A DNA stretch of 64,000 nucleotides, taken from assembly GCF_001423965.1 (NCBI RefSeq), contig NZ_LMPV01000007.1, positions 124,001-188,000 on the forward strand. Reading direction: 5' to 3'. The position numbers and the translations under genes were made by a program. Position 1 is the stretch's first letter. Each line of letters begins with the position of its first letter. This document shows positions 1 through 8,453 of the stretch, one piece after another. Below the pieces are notes generated by a model. The model was not told where the DNA came from. It saw only the letters and a program-made list of their open reading frames with translations, and did not search any database. This DNA comes from Exiguobacterium sp. Leaf196 (GTDB taxonomy: Bacteria > Bacillota > Bacilli > Exiguobacteriales > Exiguobacteriaceae).

Positions 1-1692
1 ATGGTGCTCGTCAGCGCTACGCCATTCGTTCCGCTTGTCGCCGTTCTTGCGACACTTCTTGCTGTGACATTCGTCGCTGTTAAAGCCAGGCGTTGGTTCT
101 TCCCTAAGCACCTAGAGCGTTCGGTCGGCATCGCGATTCTCTTGTTCGCAAGTGGTCTCTGGATCAATTTTACCTTGACCTTCTTTCCGCATCCGCCGGA
201 AGTCGACTCTGCTGCCAACTTAACCTTGACCGCCTTTCTGATTCTGACCGCCATCGCCTTTGCCCGATTGATCGACTGGTCTTCGATTCGACATGCACGG
301 TTACTTTATATTGATGGCGTGCTCTTGTTCGGGATGGTTTTTGTTTTCGGTTATACGGTCATCCTGCGACATTTACCAACATTCGCTCGCTCCGATATCG
401 AGTTTGTCGTCATGCTTGGCTATGCGATCAGTTTCATTGCGCAGTTGTTCTTCTTTTTGATTTTGTATGCGACAGGACTTCGTGGATTGGCACACAGACG
501 ACTGATTCGGGCGATGATGGTATTCATCTTGGCGAACTTCGGCTATTACACGTTCTTTATTCGTGATGAGTTGACGTTCGCTGCTTGCTTCTTCCCGCTT
601 TATGCGGTCAGTTTGCATGAACTAGCTGTCTATTTCAAAGATGTTCCACCGAAACAGCCGGCACGCGATCGACTCGGAAGACCATATTTACCGTATATCA
701 GTCTGCTCGTTCTGTTGACGGGCATCACGTTCCTCCCGATGGCGCAGGATGTCTACTTCCCGACGCTGATCATCTTGTTCTCGTTGTTTATGTTCCGGCA
801 ATTTTTCTCCGAACGTCTCAATCGCCAACTGCTGACGGAACTCGAGACGTTCGAAGTCGATTTGACACACCGGATAGACCGCCATACGGCGCAACTCGAA
901 CTCCGGAAGGAAGAGTATCGCCGCCTGTTCCTCGCCCACCCACAACCAATCGTTCGCTTCGACGGCAACGGGCATGAGAAAGCGATGAATCCGGCAGCAG
1001 AACTCTACTTCCCGCACGGGTATGTTCCTGATGCGTTAGTCGATCAATTGATTGTGGCATTCCTGAAGCTCGAAACTGGTGAAAAACAACTATTGATGCG
1101 TCCCGTCGACGGACGAACGTTTGAAGTAACGTTGATTCCGATTCCTGGTGAGTCTGATCTTTACGTCATCCTATCAGATTTGACCGAAGCCTTATCGCAA
1201 GAAAAGTGGCTTCAGGAACTCGGCTATCACGATGCATTAACGGCACTTCCGAATCGCCGTTACTTCGAGGATCACCTTGGATCGCAGCTAGCAACCTTAA
1301 CCGAAGGATCACTTTTGTTCATCGATCTCGACGGCTTTAAACAAATCAATGATTGCTATGGACATGATGCTGGGGACTATGTCCTGCAGGAGACAGCACG
1401 GCGCTTACAACTAGATTTAACGCATGACGATTTAGCGGCACGACTCGGGGGCGACGAGTTCATCGTCTTCCTCGCTAGTCATCGCGCGGGGACGATCATC
1501 TACGCCGAGAACCTCCTCCTTCGCCTGAACAATCCGTTTTTCTTTGGCGCGATCGCGATACACGTCACGCCATCAATTGGCATCGCCCGTTACCCCGAGG
1601 ATGGTCGGACGACGAGTCTGTTATTGATTTGTGCTGACGAAGCGATGTACACCGTCAAACAAGAAGAGAAAAATGCGTATCGTTTTAAATGA
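1..1692 (+). CDS. Membrane-bound GGDEF diguanylate cyclase
   Basis: Predicted to make c-di-GMP from two GTP at the membrane. The N-terminal half (about residues 8-275) holds roughly eight hydrophobic helices. A PAS-like stretch follows at about 300-390, then a GGDEF domain from about 405 to the end. The signature GGDEF is intact at residues 483-487. The upstream RxxD product-inhibition site is not conserved (T replaces R), so feedback inhibition is unlikely. The ATG is the first base of the window, so the true start may lie further left. The gene converges on the late flagellar operon. What the sensory half detects is unknown. Confidence 0.85.
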   Translation: MVLVSATPFVPLVAVLATLLAVTFVAVKARRWFFPKHLERSVGIAILLFASGLWINFTLTFFPHPPEVDSAANLTLTAFLILTAIAFARLIDWSSIRHARLLYIDGVLLFGMVFVFGYTVILRHLPTFARSDIEFVVMLGYAISFIAQLFFFLILYATGLRGLAHRRLIRAMMVFILANFGYYTFFIRDELTFAACFFPLYAVSLHELAVYFKDVPPKQPARDRLGRPYLPYISLLVLLTGITFLPMAQDVYFPTLIILFSLFMFRQFFSERLNRQLLTELETFEVDLTHRIDRHTAQLELRKEEYRRLFLAHPQPIVRFDGNGHEKAMNPAAELYFPHGYVPDALVDQLIVAFLKLETGEKQLLMRPVDGRTFEVTLIPIPGESDLYVILSDLTEALSQEKWLQELGYHDALTALPNRRYFEDHLGSQLATLTEGSLLFIDLDGFKQINDCYGHDAGDYVLQETARRLQLDLTHDDLAARLGGDEFIVFLASHRAGTIIYAENLLLRLNNPFFFGAIAIHVTPSIGIARYPEDGRTTSLLLICADEAMYTVKQEEKNAYRFK

Positions 1693-1701
1693 ACGGCAAA
1701 A

Positions 1702-1734
1702 TGCCCTATCCACGGAAATGGACAGGGCACTTTT
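1702..1734. terminator. Intrinsic terminator, GGDEF gene / flagellar operon
   Basis: A 10-bp stem (TGCCCTATCC with GGACAGGGCA, one mismatch) is followed by TTTT on the plus strand. AAAA precedes it, so it may also stop minus-strand transcription from the convergent flagellar operon. Confidence 0.7.
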
Positions 1735-1741
1735 CATGAGT

Positions 1742-1918
1742 TTACGACTCACGACGATATTTTTCTTCTTCATAGGCATCTGGTGCATCGGAGACGGGAC
1801 GTTCGAACTCTTCCCACGATTCCGATTCGACGTCTGGTTCAATAAACTGATCGTACGAGCCGTCCGATTGGAAATACGGCTGCGGTACGGAACGTTTTTT
1901 GTCTTCCCGCTTGGTCAC
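1742..1918 (-). CDS. Small hypothetical protein at the end of the fliDST operon
   Basis: A 58-residue, highly charged protein beginning MTKREDKK, acidic and Ser/Tyr-rich in the middle, with no membrane segment or signal peptide. I chose the GTG at 1918 because a GGGAGGG ribosome binding site lies just upstream of it; an in-frame ATG 18 bp further upstream has no such site. It begins 27 bp after the fliT stop and ends just before the terminator, so it is probably the last gene of the operon. No family was recognised. Confidence 0.6.
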   Translation of the reverse strand: MTKREDKKRSVPQPYFQSDGSYDQFIEPDVESESWEEFERPVSDAPDAYEEEKYRRES

Positions 1919-1945
1919 GAAAGATCCCTCCCTCACACAAGAAAG

Positions 1946-2299
1946 TTACTGACGAGAATCAAAATATGGTGAAAAACTATGATCGACTTCCTCATACGGA
2001 TCGACGTACGATTTACGACTCGTTTGCGTCTGACGCAACTGACTGATTTGTACCCCTAATTTAGCCGTTTCTGCTGATAATTTCAAGTCGATTTTTCGAC
2101 TATCAGCGACGAGTTCCTGGATGACGGCTTGGTTGGCACCGGCTAGCAGATTCGAGTGTGCCGCAATGAATGCTTCTCGTTCGTTCAGCAGACCTTGAAT
2201 CTTCTCGATCCATTCGTCATACGTCTCTTCATTCGGCGTTTGATCAAGTAGTTCGATCAATCGTTTCGTCTTCAGGCGAAGCGGATCAAGCGGACTCAT
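1946..2299 (-). CDS. fliT: FliT-like flagellar chaperone
   Basis: A 117-residue, all-helical, charged protein directly after fliS, matching FliT position and size in Bacilli, where FliT chaperones the filament cap protein FliD. The ATG at 2299 overlaps the fliS stop codon (ATGA), indicating translational coupling; an upstream in-frame ATG inside fliS is less likely. FliT sequences diverge strongly, so the call rests mainly on context and helical character. Confidence 0.7.
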   Translation of the reverse strand: MSPLDPLRLKTKRLIELLDQTPNEETYDEWIEKIQGLLNEREAFIAAHSNLLAGANQAVIQELVADSRKIDLKLSAETAKLGVQISQLRQTQTSRKSYVDPYEEVDHSFSPYFDSRQ

Positions 2300-2664
2300 C
2301 GTTGCCGTGCGAGTTTCATCGCTTCTTTCCACGTCTCGCGGAATTCTTCGGCAAAACCGATGACTTCGTCGATTGCAACCAAATCATTTTTGACGTTGGC
2401 ATCAATCAAGCGTGTTTGCATATAGTCATAAAGACTGTTCAAGTCTTTTGATAGGGCAATCGATTGATTGAGCGTTAATTGCAATTCCGTAATGATCGCT
2501 TGCGCTTTTTGGATATTCGTATTTTTTTGTTCGATCATCTTCTGCTCAATTGCTCGTTTTGCAAGCATCGAGAATTTGATCAATCCTTCGTATAACATCA
2601 ACGTTAAATCTTGAGGTAACGCCGTCGTTACCGAGTTCGTCTGATACGTCGCATAAGGGTTCAT
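2296..2664 (-). CDS. fliS: Flagellin export chaperone FliS
   Basis: A 122-residue helical protein with the typical FliS start (MNPYATYQTNSV) and the LMLYEGLIKF motif. FliS binds the C-terminal helices of unassembled flagellin in the cytosol and, in the related B. subtilis system, promotes secretion and the FliW switch. AAGGAGG lies 7 bases before the ATG. It starts 15 bp after the fliD stop and overlaps fliT by 4 bp. Confidence 0.95.
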   Translation of the reverse strand: MNPYATYQTNSVTTALPQDLTLMLYEGLIKFSMLAKRAIEQKMIEQKNTNIQKAQAIITELQLTLNQSIALSKDLNSLYDYMQTRLIDANVKNDLVAIDEVIGFAEEFRETWKEAMKLARQR

Positions 2665-2679
2665 CGCGTTTCCTCCTTT

Positions 2680-4251
2680 TTATTGTCCTTGTCCAAGATA
2701 ACCAGCAAGCGTCGCCGACTGACTGTTTGCTTGATTCATCGCCTGTTCCATTGCCGCGAATCGCCGATAGTAACTGTCTTCTTTTCGTTTTAGCTTGTCT
2801 TCCCATGACAGCATACTCTTATCGAGATCAGCGAGTGATTTTCCAAGTCGATAGGTCGTCGCAATCGCTCCGTCACGCCCGGCGACTCCAGAAATCTTAT
2901 CGCGAAGCGTCGTTGCGAAGCCTTGAATTTGTCGGACAAACCCATCTAGTCCATTGGAATTCGGAATCGTATTTCCTTGGGCATCTTTCGTCGGTTCCGG
3001 GGCGTCAGCTGTAAACAATTTATAGATGCCTTCCGGCTGTTCTTCAAGCATCTTCTTCAGTTTCGCTTCATCGATTTTCAACTTCCCGCCGTCACGAAAT
3101 TCACTCGTTGAAGTGATGCCAATTTGCGACATGTACTGGAGTTGGATCGTATCCGTACCTGACGTATATGAGTAACCCGTATCAATTTTCGACGAAATCA
3201 CACTACGGAACTGATTAAGTCCATCCTGCAAGTAGCTATCGTTCTTCAGAATCCCACTCATCGCTTTTTCTTCCCATTTTTTTACTTCGTCTTCACTCAA
3301 TTCTTTACGTTGCGCATCCGTCAACGGTTGATATTCGCGATATTTCTCTTCACGAATCTTTTTGTTCATCTTATCGATGACGTCGTTATATTTATCGACG
3401 AAATTCTTGATTGAGTCAAAGTTTTTTTGTGTATCAAGCGTCGTATTAATAGTCGTCGTTGTCGTCGTGACGTTATTTAAGGTGATTGTCAGACCGTTCT
3501 GAGTGAACGTATTCGTCGTTTGTTCGAGTTGTTGTCCACCAATCGTGTATTTCGCGTTCTGTCCTTCACGACCGAACGTTCCATCCTGCGAATTGATCTT
3601 TGCGGTATTATTCGAAGCATCGACGATGGAGATATCGACACCTGCGGGATTTAAATTACCGGTACTCGTTTTCGTTAAGACAAGTTTCCCCGTCAAATCA
3701 TTGAAGACGGCGTTCATCCCGAGACTTGTTTTACCATTGATTGCTGCTGTTAAGTCAGAAATCTTTTGTGTTGCGTCAAGCTTCAACGTCTCCGTCACCG
3801 CTTTACCTGTCGCATCGAAGGTATTGATCTGCACATTAATTTTCCCGTCCGCGTCCTTCGTGAACAATCCACTTTCTTCGAGTGTCGCAGCACTCTTTTT
3901 TCCGCTTGCTGCAACGAGTGTTACCGATGCAGCACTCGCAAGTTGCTCAATCTTATCAATCGTTACACTACCGGCCGGCGCTCCCGGACTTGCCGTTACC
4001 GTCAATGCAGTCGGATTCGAGCTCATGACTGTCTTTGATTGATAGTTCTTAGATAACAGCATATCGCTTGCTGCTGTTCGAAATTCAAGTAAAGAACGAT
4101 TTATTTCACGGTACGCATCTCGCTCCCAAGTTAGTATCTGCTTTTTTTGAGAAAGTCGATCAACGGGTAAACGCTCAGCTTGCATTAGTTTTTTTATCAT
4201 CGCCTCTGTGTCAATACCACTTGCTAGACCACTCAAACGAATTGCGGTCAT
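2680..4251 (-). CDS. fliD: Flagellar filament cap protein FliD
   Basis: A 523-residue filament cap (hook-associated protein 2). The N-terminal FliD motif MTAIRLSGLASGIDTE is clear, and the C-terminal half has long coiled-coil stretches as expected. Thr/Asn-rich variable segments lie in the middle. The ATG at 4251 is preferred over the in-frame GTG at 4260 because GAGGTGG sits 5 bases upstream of it. FliD is exported and forms the distal cap under which flagellin subunits insert. Base composition returns to that of the neighbours here, in contrast to flaG and fliB just upstream. Confidence 0.95.
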   Translation of the reverse strand: MTAIRLSGLASGIDTEAMIKKLMQAERLPVDRLSQKKQILTWERDAYREINRSLLEFRTAASDMLLSKNYQSKTVMSSNPTALTVTASPGAPAGSVTIDKIEQLASAASVTLVAASGKKSAATLEESGLFTKDADGKINVQINTFDATGKAVTETLKLDATQKISDLTAAINGKTSLGMNAVFNDLTGKLVLTKTSTGNLNPAGVDISIVDASNNTAKINSQDGTFGREGQNAKYTIGGQQLEQTTNTFTQNGLTITLNNVTTTTTTINTTLDTQKNFDSIKNFVDKYNDVIDKMNKKIREEKYREYQPLTDAQRKELSEDEVKKWEEKAMSGILKNDSYLQDGLNQFRSVISSKIDTGYSYTSGTDTIQLQYMSQIGITSTSEFRDGGKLKIDEAKLKKMLEEQPEGIYKLFTADAPEPTKDAQGNTIPNSNGLDGFVRQIQGFATTLRDKISGVAGRDGAIATTYRLGKSLADLDKSMLSWEDKLKRKEDSYYRRFAAMEQAMNQANSQSATLAGYLGQGQ

Positions 4252-4268
4252 TATAGCCACCTCTTTAT

Positions 4269-4613
4269 CTATATTTTTTTATTTATTAATTGATTAAATT
4301 CCATAAATTCGGCAAAGAAGTCCAATTCTTTTTTACTTGGAATTTCTTGAATTACATTATTATCAAAATCAACTAATTGAATATAGTATTCATTTAATTT
4401 TTCGTGCTTTACAAATCTCAAATCTGTATGTTGTTTTTCTAACTTTATATTAGCTACTTTTATAAAATCCTCTAATTCATTATCCCCTGATGAATTTAAT
4501 TTCACTTGGTTCTTTGGCTCATTTTCTTTTTCTATACTATTAACGTTTGTATTAGAAAAATTATTATTTAAACTGATAACGCTCGATAAATTTTTATTAA
4601 TCTCAAGAGACAT
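4269..4613 (-). CDS. flaG: FlaG family protein
   Basis: A 114-residue protein with a Ser/Asn/Lys-rich N-terminus and a C-terminal FlaG core (about residues 55-110; LRFVKHEKLNEYYIQLVDF and VIQEIPSKKELDFF). FlaG proteins affect filament length and flagellin modification or assembly. GGAGG is 4 bases before the ATG. The coding sequence is very AT-rich with Asn/Lys/Ile codons, like fliB and unlike fliD, suggesting the two arrived together. It lies between fliB (25 bp upstream) and fliD. Confidence 0.9.
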   Translation of the reverse strand: MSLEINKNLSSVISLNNNFSNTNVNSIEKENEPKNQVKLNSSGDNELEDFIKVANIKLEKQHTDLRFVKHEKLNEYYIQLVDFDNNVIQEIPSKKELDFFAEFMEFNQLINKKI

Positions 4614-4638
4614 TTTTCCTCCACCTCAATTGATATAG

Positions 4639-5850
4639 TTAATTTTTTATTAAAAGCGTTACATATTGAAATTTAATCATGTCTGAATCTCTCATTTTCT
4701 TTAGTACATCAATAAAATAAAAAGTGTTATGTTCAAATGTTTTTGAAAGTGATTGAATTAATTTAATAGTCATATCTTCATCAATTTTATTATGAAATGC
4801 CCCCATGCCTATCAAATGATTTTTTATCAAAAGAAAATGTGTGGTCAATTTAACAAAACTTTCATATGGTTTTTCAGCATCAATTGGAAAACAATTTTTA
4901 AAAACATAGTTAACTAAATAGTTTTCTAATATGTGTGAGTTTTTATTTATAAAAGGTTTATATATCTCATTAAATTTATTTTTATAATTTTTTATAACAA
5001 CTTCTTCAGATACACCATTTTCTAGTAATAATCCCTTTTGCGTTTCGCTAGAGCATTCAAGATATCTTTTGGAAGATATATCAGCAGATAATCTCAACAC
5101 TAATAATTCTCTGAATAATTTCAATTGCAAGTCTTCTCTTTTATCAATGTTATTTAAATCATTTTTTATCTCTAAACTATCAACCATATTCAAAAATACA
5201 CCAATAAAACTTGGTATTTTATGAATATTTTGATTATCTATATTTTCTTCAATCTCTTGCATTAGCATTCCAACTAAAATCAATCTTTCTTCAATTGTAT
5301 ATTCTCTTTTTTGTAATATATATACTGTAGAATATCTATATTCTTCGAATAAGTCTTGCCAACTATAAATTGATTTTATGTTTGTTTTTATATTAGATGA
5401 AATTAACTTATTATCAGTTCTATCACCTTTTATCTTTTCAAATTTTATCCCTTCTGGATTGAGTAGTATTTTTCTTGCAGCTTCAGGACAAGAAACAGTC
5501 ATTGATTTTTCAACAGTATTATTTATAGAATTAAATCGACGTGGGTACATTGAACAAGTGTTACTTAAATATTGTTCACCTAAATCAAGTTGTACACCAC
5601 ACAATTTATCTTCAGTTAAAAAGGTACAACTATTTCCTTTCATTTTGACATAACCGAAATCCGCTTCTGTGTTACTAGATAAATTTTTTTCAACACCACT
5701 ATTAATTTTATTTTTTTTAGGAAGTTTTTTGTATTTTTTGAACGTTTTTTTATCAATTGGTACATTCCATCCTGCACAACAAGTGTCTTCACATAAAGAT
5801 CCTATACAAGAGAACTCTTTATAGTAATCTGGAGCTAGTGTATTATCCAT
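4639..5850 (-). CDS. fliB: Flagellin lysine-N-methylase FliB
   Basis: A 403-residue homologue of FliB, which N-methylates lysines on flagellin. The Cys-rich N-terminal signature is clear (CIGSLCEDTCCAGWNV near residues 15-32, then CTFL, CGVQL and NTCSMYPRRF), probably binding a metal centre. I start at the ATG at 5850, 9 bases after AAAGGAG, rather than a TTG two codons upstream. The gene is far more AT-rich than anything else here. It follows hag and precedes flaG, the place expected for an enzyme that modifies this flagellin. A strong terminator separates it from hag, so expression may rely on read-through or an unseen promoter. Confidence 0.88.
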   Translation of the reverse strand: MDNTLAPDYYKEFSCIGSLCEDTCCAGWNVPIDKKTFKKYKKLPKKNKINSGVEKNLSSNTEADFGYVKMKGNSCTFLTEDKLCGVQLDLGEQYLSNTCSMYPRRFNSINNTVEKSMTVSCPEAARKILLNPEGIKFEKIKGDRTDNKLISSNIKTNIKSIYSWQDLFEEYRYSTVYILQKREYTIEERLILVGMLMQEIEENIDNQNIHKIPSFIGVFLNMVDSLEIKNDLNNIDKREDLQLKLFRELLVLRLSADISSKRYLECSSETQKGLLLENGVSEEVVIKNYKNKFNEIYKPFINKNSHILENYLVNYVFKNCFPIDAEKPYESFVKLTTHFLLIKNHLIGMGAFHNKIDEDMTIKLIQSLSKTFEHNTFYFIDVLKKMRDSDMIKFQYVTLLIKN

Positions 5851-5890
5851 GATCAAAATCTCCTTTTTTTGTAAAATGAATATATTTATT

Positions 5891-5930
5891 TAAATACAAA
5901 TAGGGAGGTTCGCCTCCCTATTTGTATTTA
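5891..5930 (-). terminator. Strong terminator after hag
   Basis: A perfect 18-bp inverted repeat (TAAATACAAATAGGGAGG) around a 4-base loop lies 21 bp past the hag stop. It is AT-rich at the base and GC-rich at the top. It should end most hag transcripts and limit expression of fliB-flaG-fliD downstream. Confidence 0.85.
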
Positions 5931-5951
5931 TCTAATATATTCATTTTGTGT

Positions 5952-6785
5952 TTAACGAAGTAATTGTAAAACACCTTGTGGCTGTTGGTTTGCTTGAGCT
6001 AGCATAGCTTGTGCAGCTTGAGCAAGTATTGAGTTTTTCGTTTGGTTCATCATCTCTTTAGCCATATCAACGTCACGAACACGAGATTCTGCAGCTGATA
6101 AATTTTCAGAAGAAGTTTGTAGATTTTTAATTGTATGCTCTAAACGATTTTGTGCCGCACCCAAGTAACTACGACCTGAAGATACTGATGCAATTTGAGT
6201 ATCTAATGTAGCAATTGCAGTTTCCGATTTTGTTTGATCACTAATATCTGCAGCTGCCAAAGCTGTATTAACTGCTGATAAATCAATGCCAGCCGTATCT
6301 AATTTCAAATCAAATACCTGGTCTTTATTTGCGCCAATGTGTAGTTTAACAACACCAGCTGTTCCAGCTGATTTATCCAAAAGATTTTGAGTATTGAACT
6401 GTGTAGTAGAAGAAATTCTTTTTACTTCTGTAGTTAATTGATCAAACTCGTCTTTCAATGCAGTTCTATCCGCAGCAACGTTTGTGTCGGAAGACGACTG
6501 TACAGCAAGCTCGCGCTGACGTTGTAAAATATCATGCACTTCATTTAAAGCTCCTTCAGCAGTTTGAATCATAGAGATACCATCTTGTGAGTTTTTAGAA
6601 GCCATATCTAATCCACGAATTTGTCCACGCATTTTTTCAGAAATTGCAAGACCCGCAGCGTCGTCGCCTGCACGGTTAATACGTAAACCAGAGGCGAGCT
6701 TTTCCATCGATTTTGATTGAGCATTTGTTGCCGCTCCTAGTTGACGATGAGTGTTGAGAGCAGTAATGTTGTGATTGATAATCAT
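5952..6785 (-). CDS. hag: Flagellin
   Basis: A 277-residue flagellin with the conserved D0/D1 N-terminus (MIINHNITALNTHRQL, then MEKLASGLRINRAGDDAAGLAISEKMRGQ) and C-terminus (SRVRDVDMAKEMM to QQPQGVLQLLR). The variable middle is short, so the filament has little or no D2/D3 domain. GGAGGG lies 8 bases before the ATG. Codon composition is intermediate between the AT-rich fliB/flaG island and the rest of the window. It is probably a substrate of FliB and FliS, and its leader carries signs of CsrA control. Confidence 0.97.
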   Translation of the reverse strand: MIINHNITALNTHRQLGAATNAQSKSMEKLASGLRINRAGDDAAGLAISEKMRGQIRGLDMASKNSQDGISMIQTAEGALNEVHDILQRQRELAVQSSSDTNVAADRTALKDEFDQLTTEVKRISSTTQFNTQNLLDKSAGTAGVVKLHIGANKDQVFDLKLDTAGIDLSAVNTALAAADISDQTKSETAIATLDTQIASVSSGRSYLGAAQNRLEHTIKNLQTSSENLSAAESRVRDVDMAKEMMNQTKNSILAQAAQAMLAQANQQPQGVLQLLR

Positions 6786-6793
6786 TGTAATTT

Positions 6794-6874
6794 CCCTCCA
6801 TAGGATAAGTTTTTTGTCTCTTCAAAGATCCGTCTTCTCCGAGATGTGCCCCCTGGCCGGCCCAAGGGTGACAC
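6794..6874 (-). promoter_or_regulatory. hag leader with candidate CsrA sites and hairpin
   Basis: On the minus strand the leader holds an imperfect hairpin (6846-6874, loop GCCGG) and a short hairpin AAGA-CGGA-TCTT (6825-6836) presenting GGA in its loop, the usual form of a CsrA site. The ribosome binding site itself is TATGGAGGG (6794-6799 core), a second GGA. In B. subtilis, CsrA binds two such sites to block hag translation and FliW relieves it. Both csrA and fliW are in this window. CsrA binding here is inferred, not shown. Confidence 0.55.
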
Positions 6875-6907
6875 GGTAGAATTAGTCGATGACTGCTTCC
6901 ACCTTAT

Positions 6908-6933
6908 ATATCGTCGTCTGCTCGAAATGTTTA
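6908..6933 (-). promoter_or_regulatory. Sigma-D type promoter of hag
   Basis: On the minus strand TAAA (6933-6930), a 14-base spacer, then GACGATAT (6915-6908). This is close to the sigma-D consensus TAAA / GCCGATAT. It would give a leader of about 115 nt before the hag start codon. Confidence 0.75.
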
Positions 6934-6953
6934 ACAACTTTCTTCAAAAAAAT

Positions 6954-6990
6954 GCAAAAAAATCGCACATCCTGTTTAGATGTACGATTT
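6954..6990 (-). terminator. Terminator after the chemoreceptor gene
   Basis: A 12-bp stem with one mismatch (AAATCGCACATC / GATGTACGATTT), followed on the minus strand by a run of seven T. It lies 10 bp past the chemoreceptor stop. Confidence 0.85.
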
Positions 6991-6999
6991 TCTCATAGC

Positions 7000-8283
7000 T
7001 TACAGACGCGTCGCACCCGTCTCTGCTTGTAATTGTTCTGCTACTGCAACCAATTCTTCCATTGCGCCGTTCACTTCACCGAGTGATGCTGCTTGATGGC
7101 TTGATGCCTGCAAGACTTGTTCCGCGTGTTTCGATGCTTCCTCGACCATTGCGAGGATATTCGCAGTTGTTAAACCGACCTGATCAATCTCTTGATCCGA
7201 TTTGACGACGAGTTGGTCAACTGATTTCACGCGTGAATAGACGTTCTCTGTTGAATGATGAATCTCTTCGAACGACGATCCTGCTTGTTCGACGAGTCCA
7301 ACTCCTGTTGCTACTTCACTTTGAACATCCGTCATCGCGTTCGCCGTGTCATTAACAAGACGTTTGACGCCAGAAATCAAATCAGTAATTTCTTTTGCAG
7401 ATGTTGCTGTCTGTTCCGCGAGTTTTTTGACTTCTGCTGCGACGACGGCAAAGCCACGTCCTGCTTCGCCTGCGCGTGCCGCTTCAATCGATGCATTCAA
7501 ACTGAGTAAGTTCGTCTGTGCTGAGATATCACTAATGACATCCGTGATCCGCGAAATCTCACCTGTCATGTCCGTCAAACGACCATTGAGTGTCGCTGAC
7601 TGTTCCATCTTCTTCGAAATCATATGCATCGCTTGGACGGAATCTGTTGCGAGTGTCTTCCCGTTCTGGGCTTCCGTCTGCATGACAGTCGCTGATTTCA
7701 ACGCTTCGTTCATCTCTTTTGCGACTTCATCCATCGTCCGTTTGACCGCACCGAGGGCGTCCATCGACAAGTAGGCTTGATCGACGTTTTCGTTCATCTT
7801 CGCGGACAACTCTGCCATCGCTGAACGGATGCTTTCACCCGACGCATTGCCTTCTTGGACTGCTGCTGCGATTTCTTGCGCGGACGCTGTCAGTTTATCG
7901 CTTGAGCTGCCCATCTGTGTCGCTTGTTTGCGAATATGTAGAACCATGACTTCGAGTTCATGCATCAATTGGTCGACTTCATCCCCGCGTTTTGCTTCTT
8001 CGAAATCGACATCGAAGTTGCCGTTTGCGACTTCGCGTGCCGTTTCGGTCGCCTTTTCAATCGCTTTGATTGGTTGACGCAAAATCAACTGAATCAACGA
8101 CGTCCCAATCAACGATAACAGTAAGCCAATCCCTGCTCCAATCCAAATCGCGTTCGTATCCGCGACATCGAGTCCCCGGTGGAGATAAAGCACAAGCTGG
8201 GCTGAGATGCCGCTCGTGATGACCGAGATGGCTAAGACCCAAAAGAATAACCGTACCTTCAAGTTGCTTCGTAATTTACGCAT
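7000..8283 (-). CDS. Methyl-accepting chemotaxis protein without a ligand domain
   Basis: A chemoreceptor of 427 residues that signals to CheA/CheW. Two membrane helices (about 12-34 and 45-68) are joined by only about ten residues, so there is no extracellular sensor domain. A HAMP domain follows (about 69-120), then the signalling coiled coil with the conserved tip ([20 protein letters not shown] and [14 protein letters not shown]). I chose the ATG at 8283 because AGGAAAGGAAG lies 8 bases upstream; an upstream in-frame ATG at 8385 would add 34 charged residues and has only a weak site. Lacking a periplasmic domain, it may sense a membrane or internal signal. Confidence 0.9.
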   Translation of the reverse strand: MRKLRSNLKVRLFFWVLAISVITSGISAQLVLYLHRGLDVADTNAIWIGAGIGLLLSLIGTSLIQLILRQPIKAIEKATETAREVANGNFDVDFEEAKRGDEVDQLMHELEVMVLHIRKQATQMGSSSDKLTASAQEIAAAVQEGNASGESIRSAMAELSAKMNENVDQAYLSMDALGAVKRTMDEVAKEMNEALKSATVMQTEAQNGKTLATDSVQAMHMISKKMEQSATLNGRLTDMTGEISRITDVISDISAQTNLLSLNASIEAARAGEAGRGFAVVAAEVKKLAEQTATSAKEITDLISGVKRLVNDTANAMTDVQSEVATGVGLVEQAGSSFEEIHHSTENVYSRVKSVDQLVVKSDQEIDQVGLTTANILAMVEEASKHAEQVLQASSHQAASLGEVNGAMEELVAVAEQLQAETGATRL

Positions 8284-8411
8284 AACCGAAACTTCCTTTC
8301 CTGTATCTTCTTTCACCGTCCTCTCTATCGGTTTCTTTTGGAACCGTTTTAAGTCAGTTGACCCGAATTTCAAAAATGATTTCATTTCCAGTGTTATGAC
8401 AAAAGTCCATC

Positions 8412-8445
8412 AAAAAGAGTGATGGATCAAATCATCCATCACTCT
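8412..8445 (-). terminator. Terminator after the OppA-type gene
   Basis: A 12-bp perfect stem (AGAGTGATGGAT / ATCCATCACTCT), followed by TTTTT on the minus strand, 9 bp past the stop. Confidence 0.9.
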
Positions 8446-8453
8446 CTCTTATC

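Noticed and set aside
3503-4042. Plus-strand ORF of 179 residues opposite fliD
   Set aside because: It is a shadow of fliD, hydrophobic only because it is antisense to Thr/Asn/Ser codons; no start signal.
5891-5930. Long perfect inverted repeat as a transposon end
   Set aside because: It has the form and place of an intrinsic terminator, with no transposase or target duplication.
8284-8385. 34-residue N-terminal extension of the chemoreceptor
   Set aside because: No good ribosome binding site before it; the inner ATG has one with ideal spacing.
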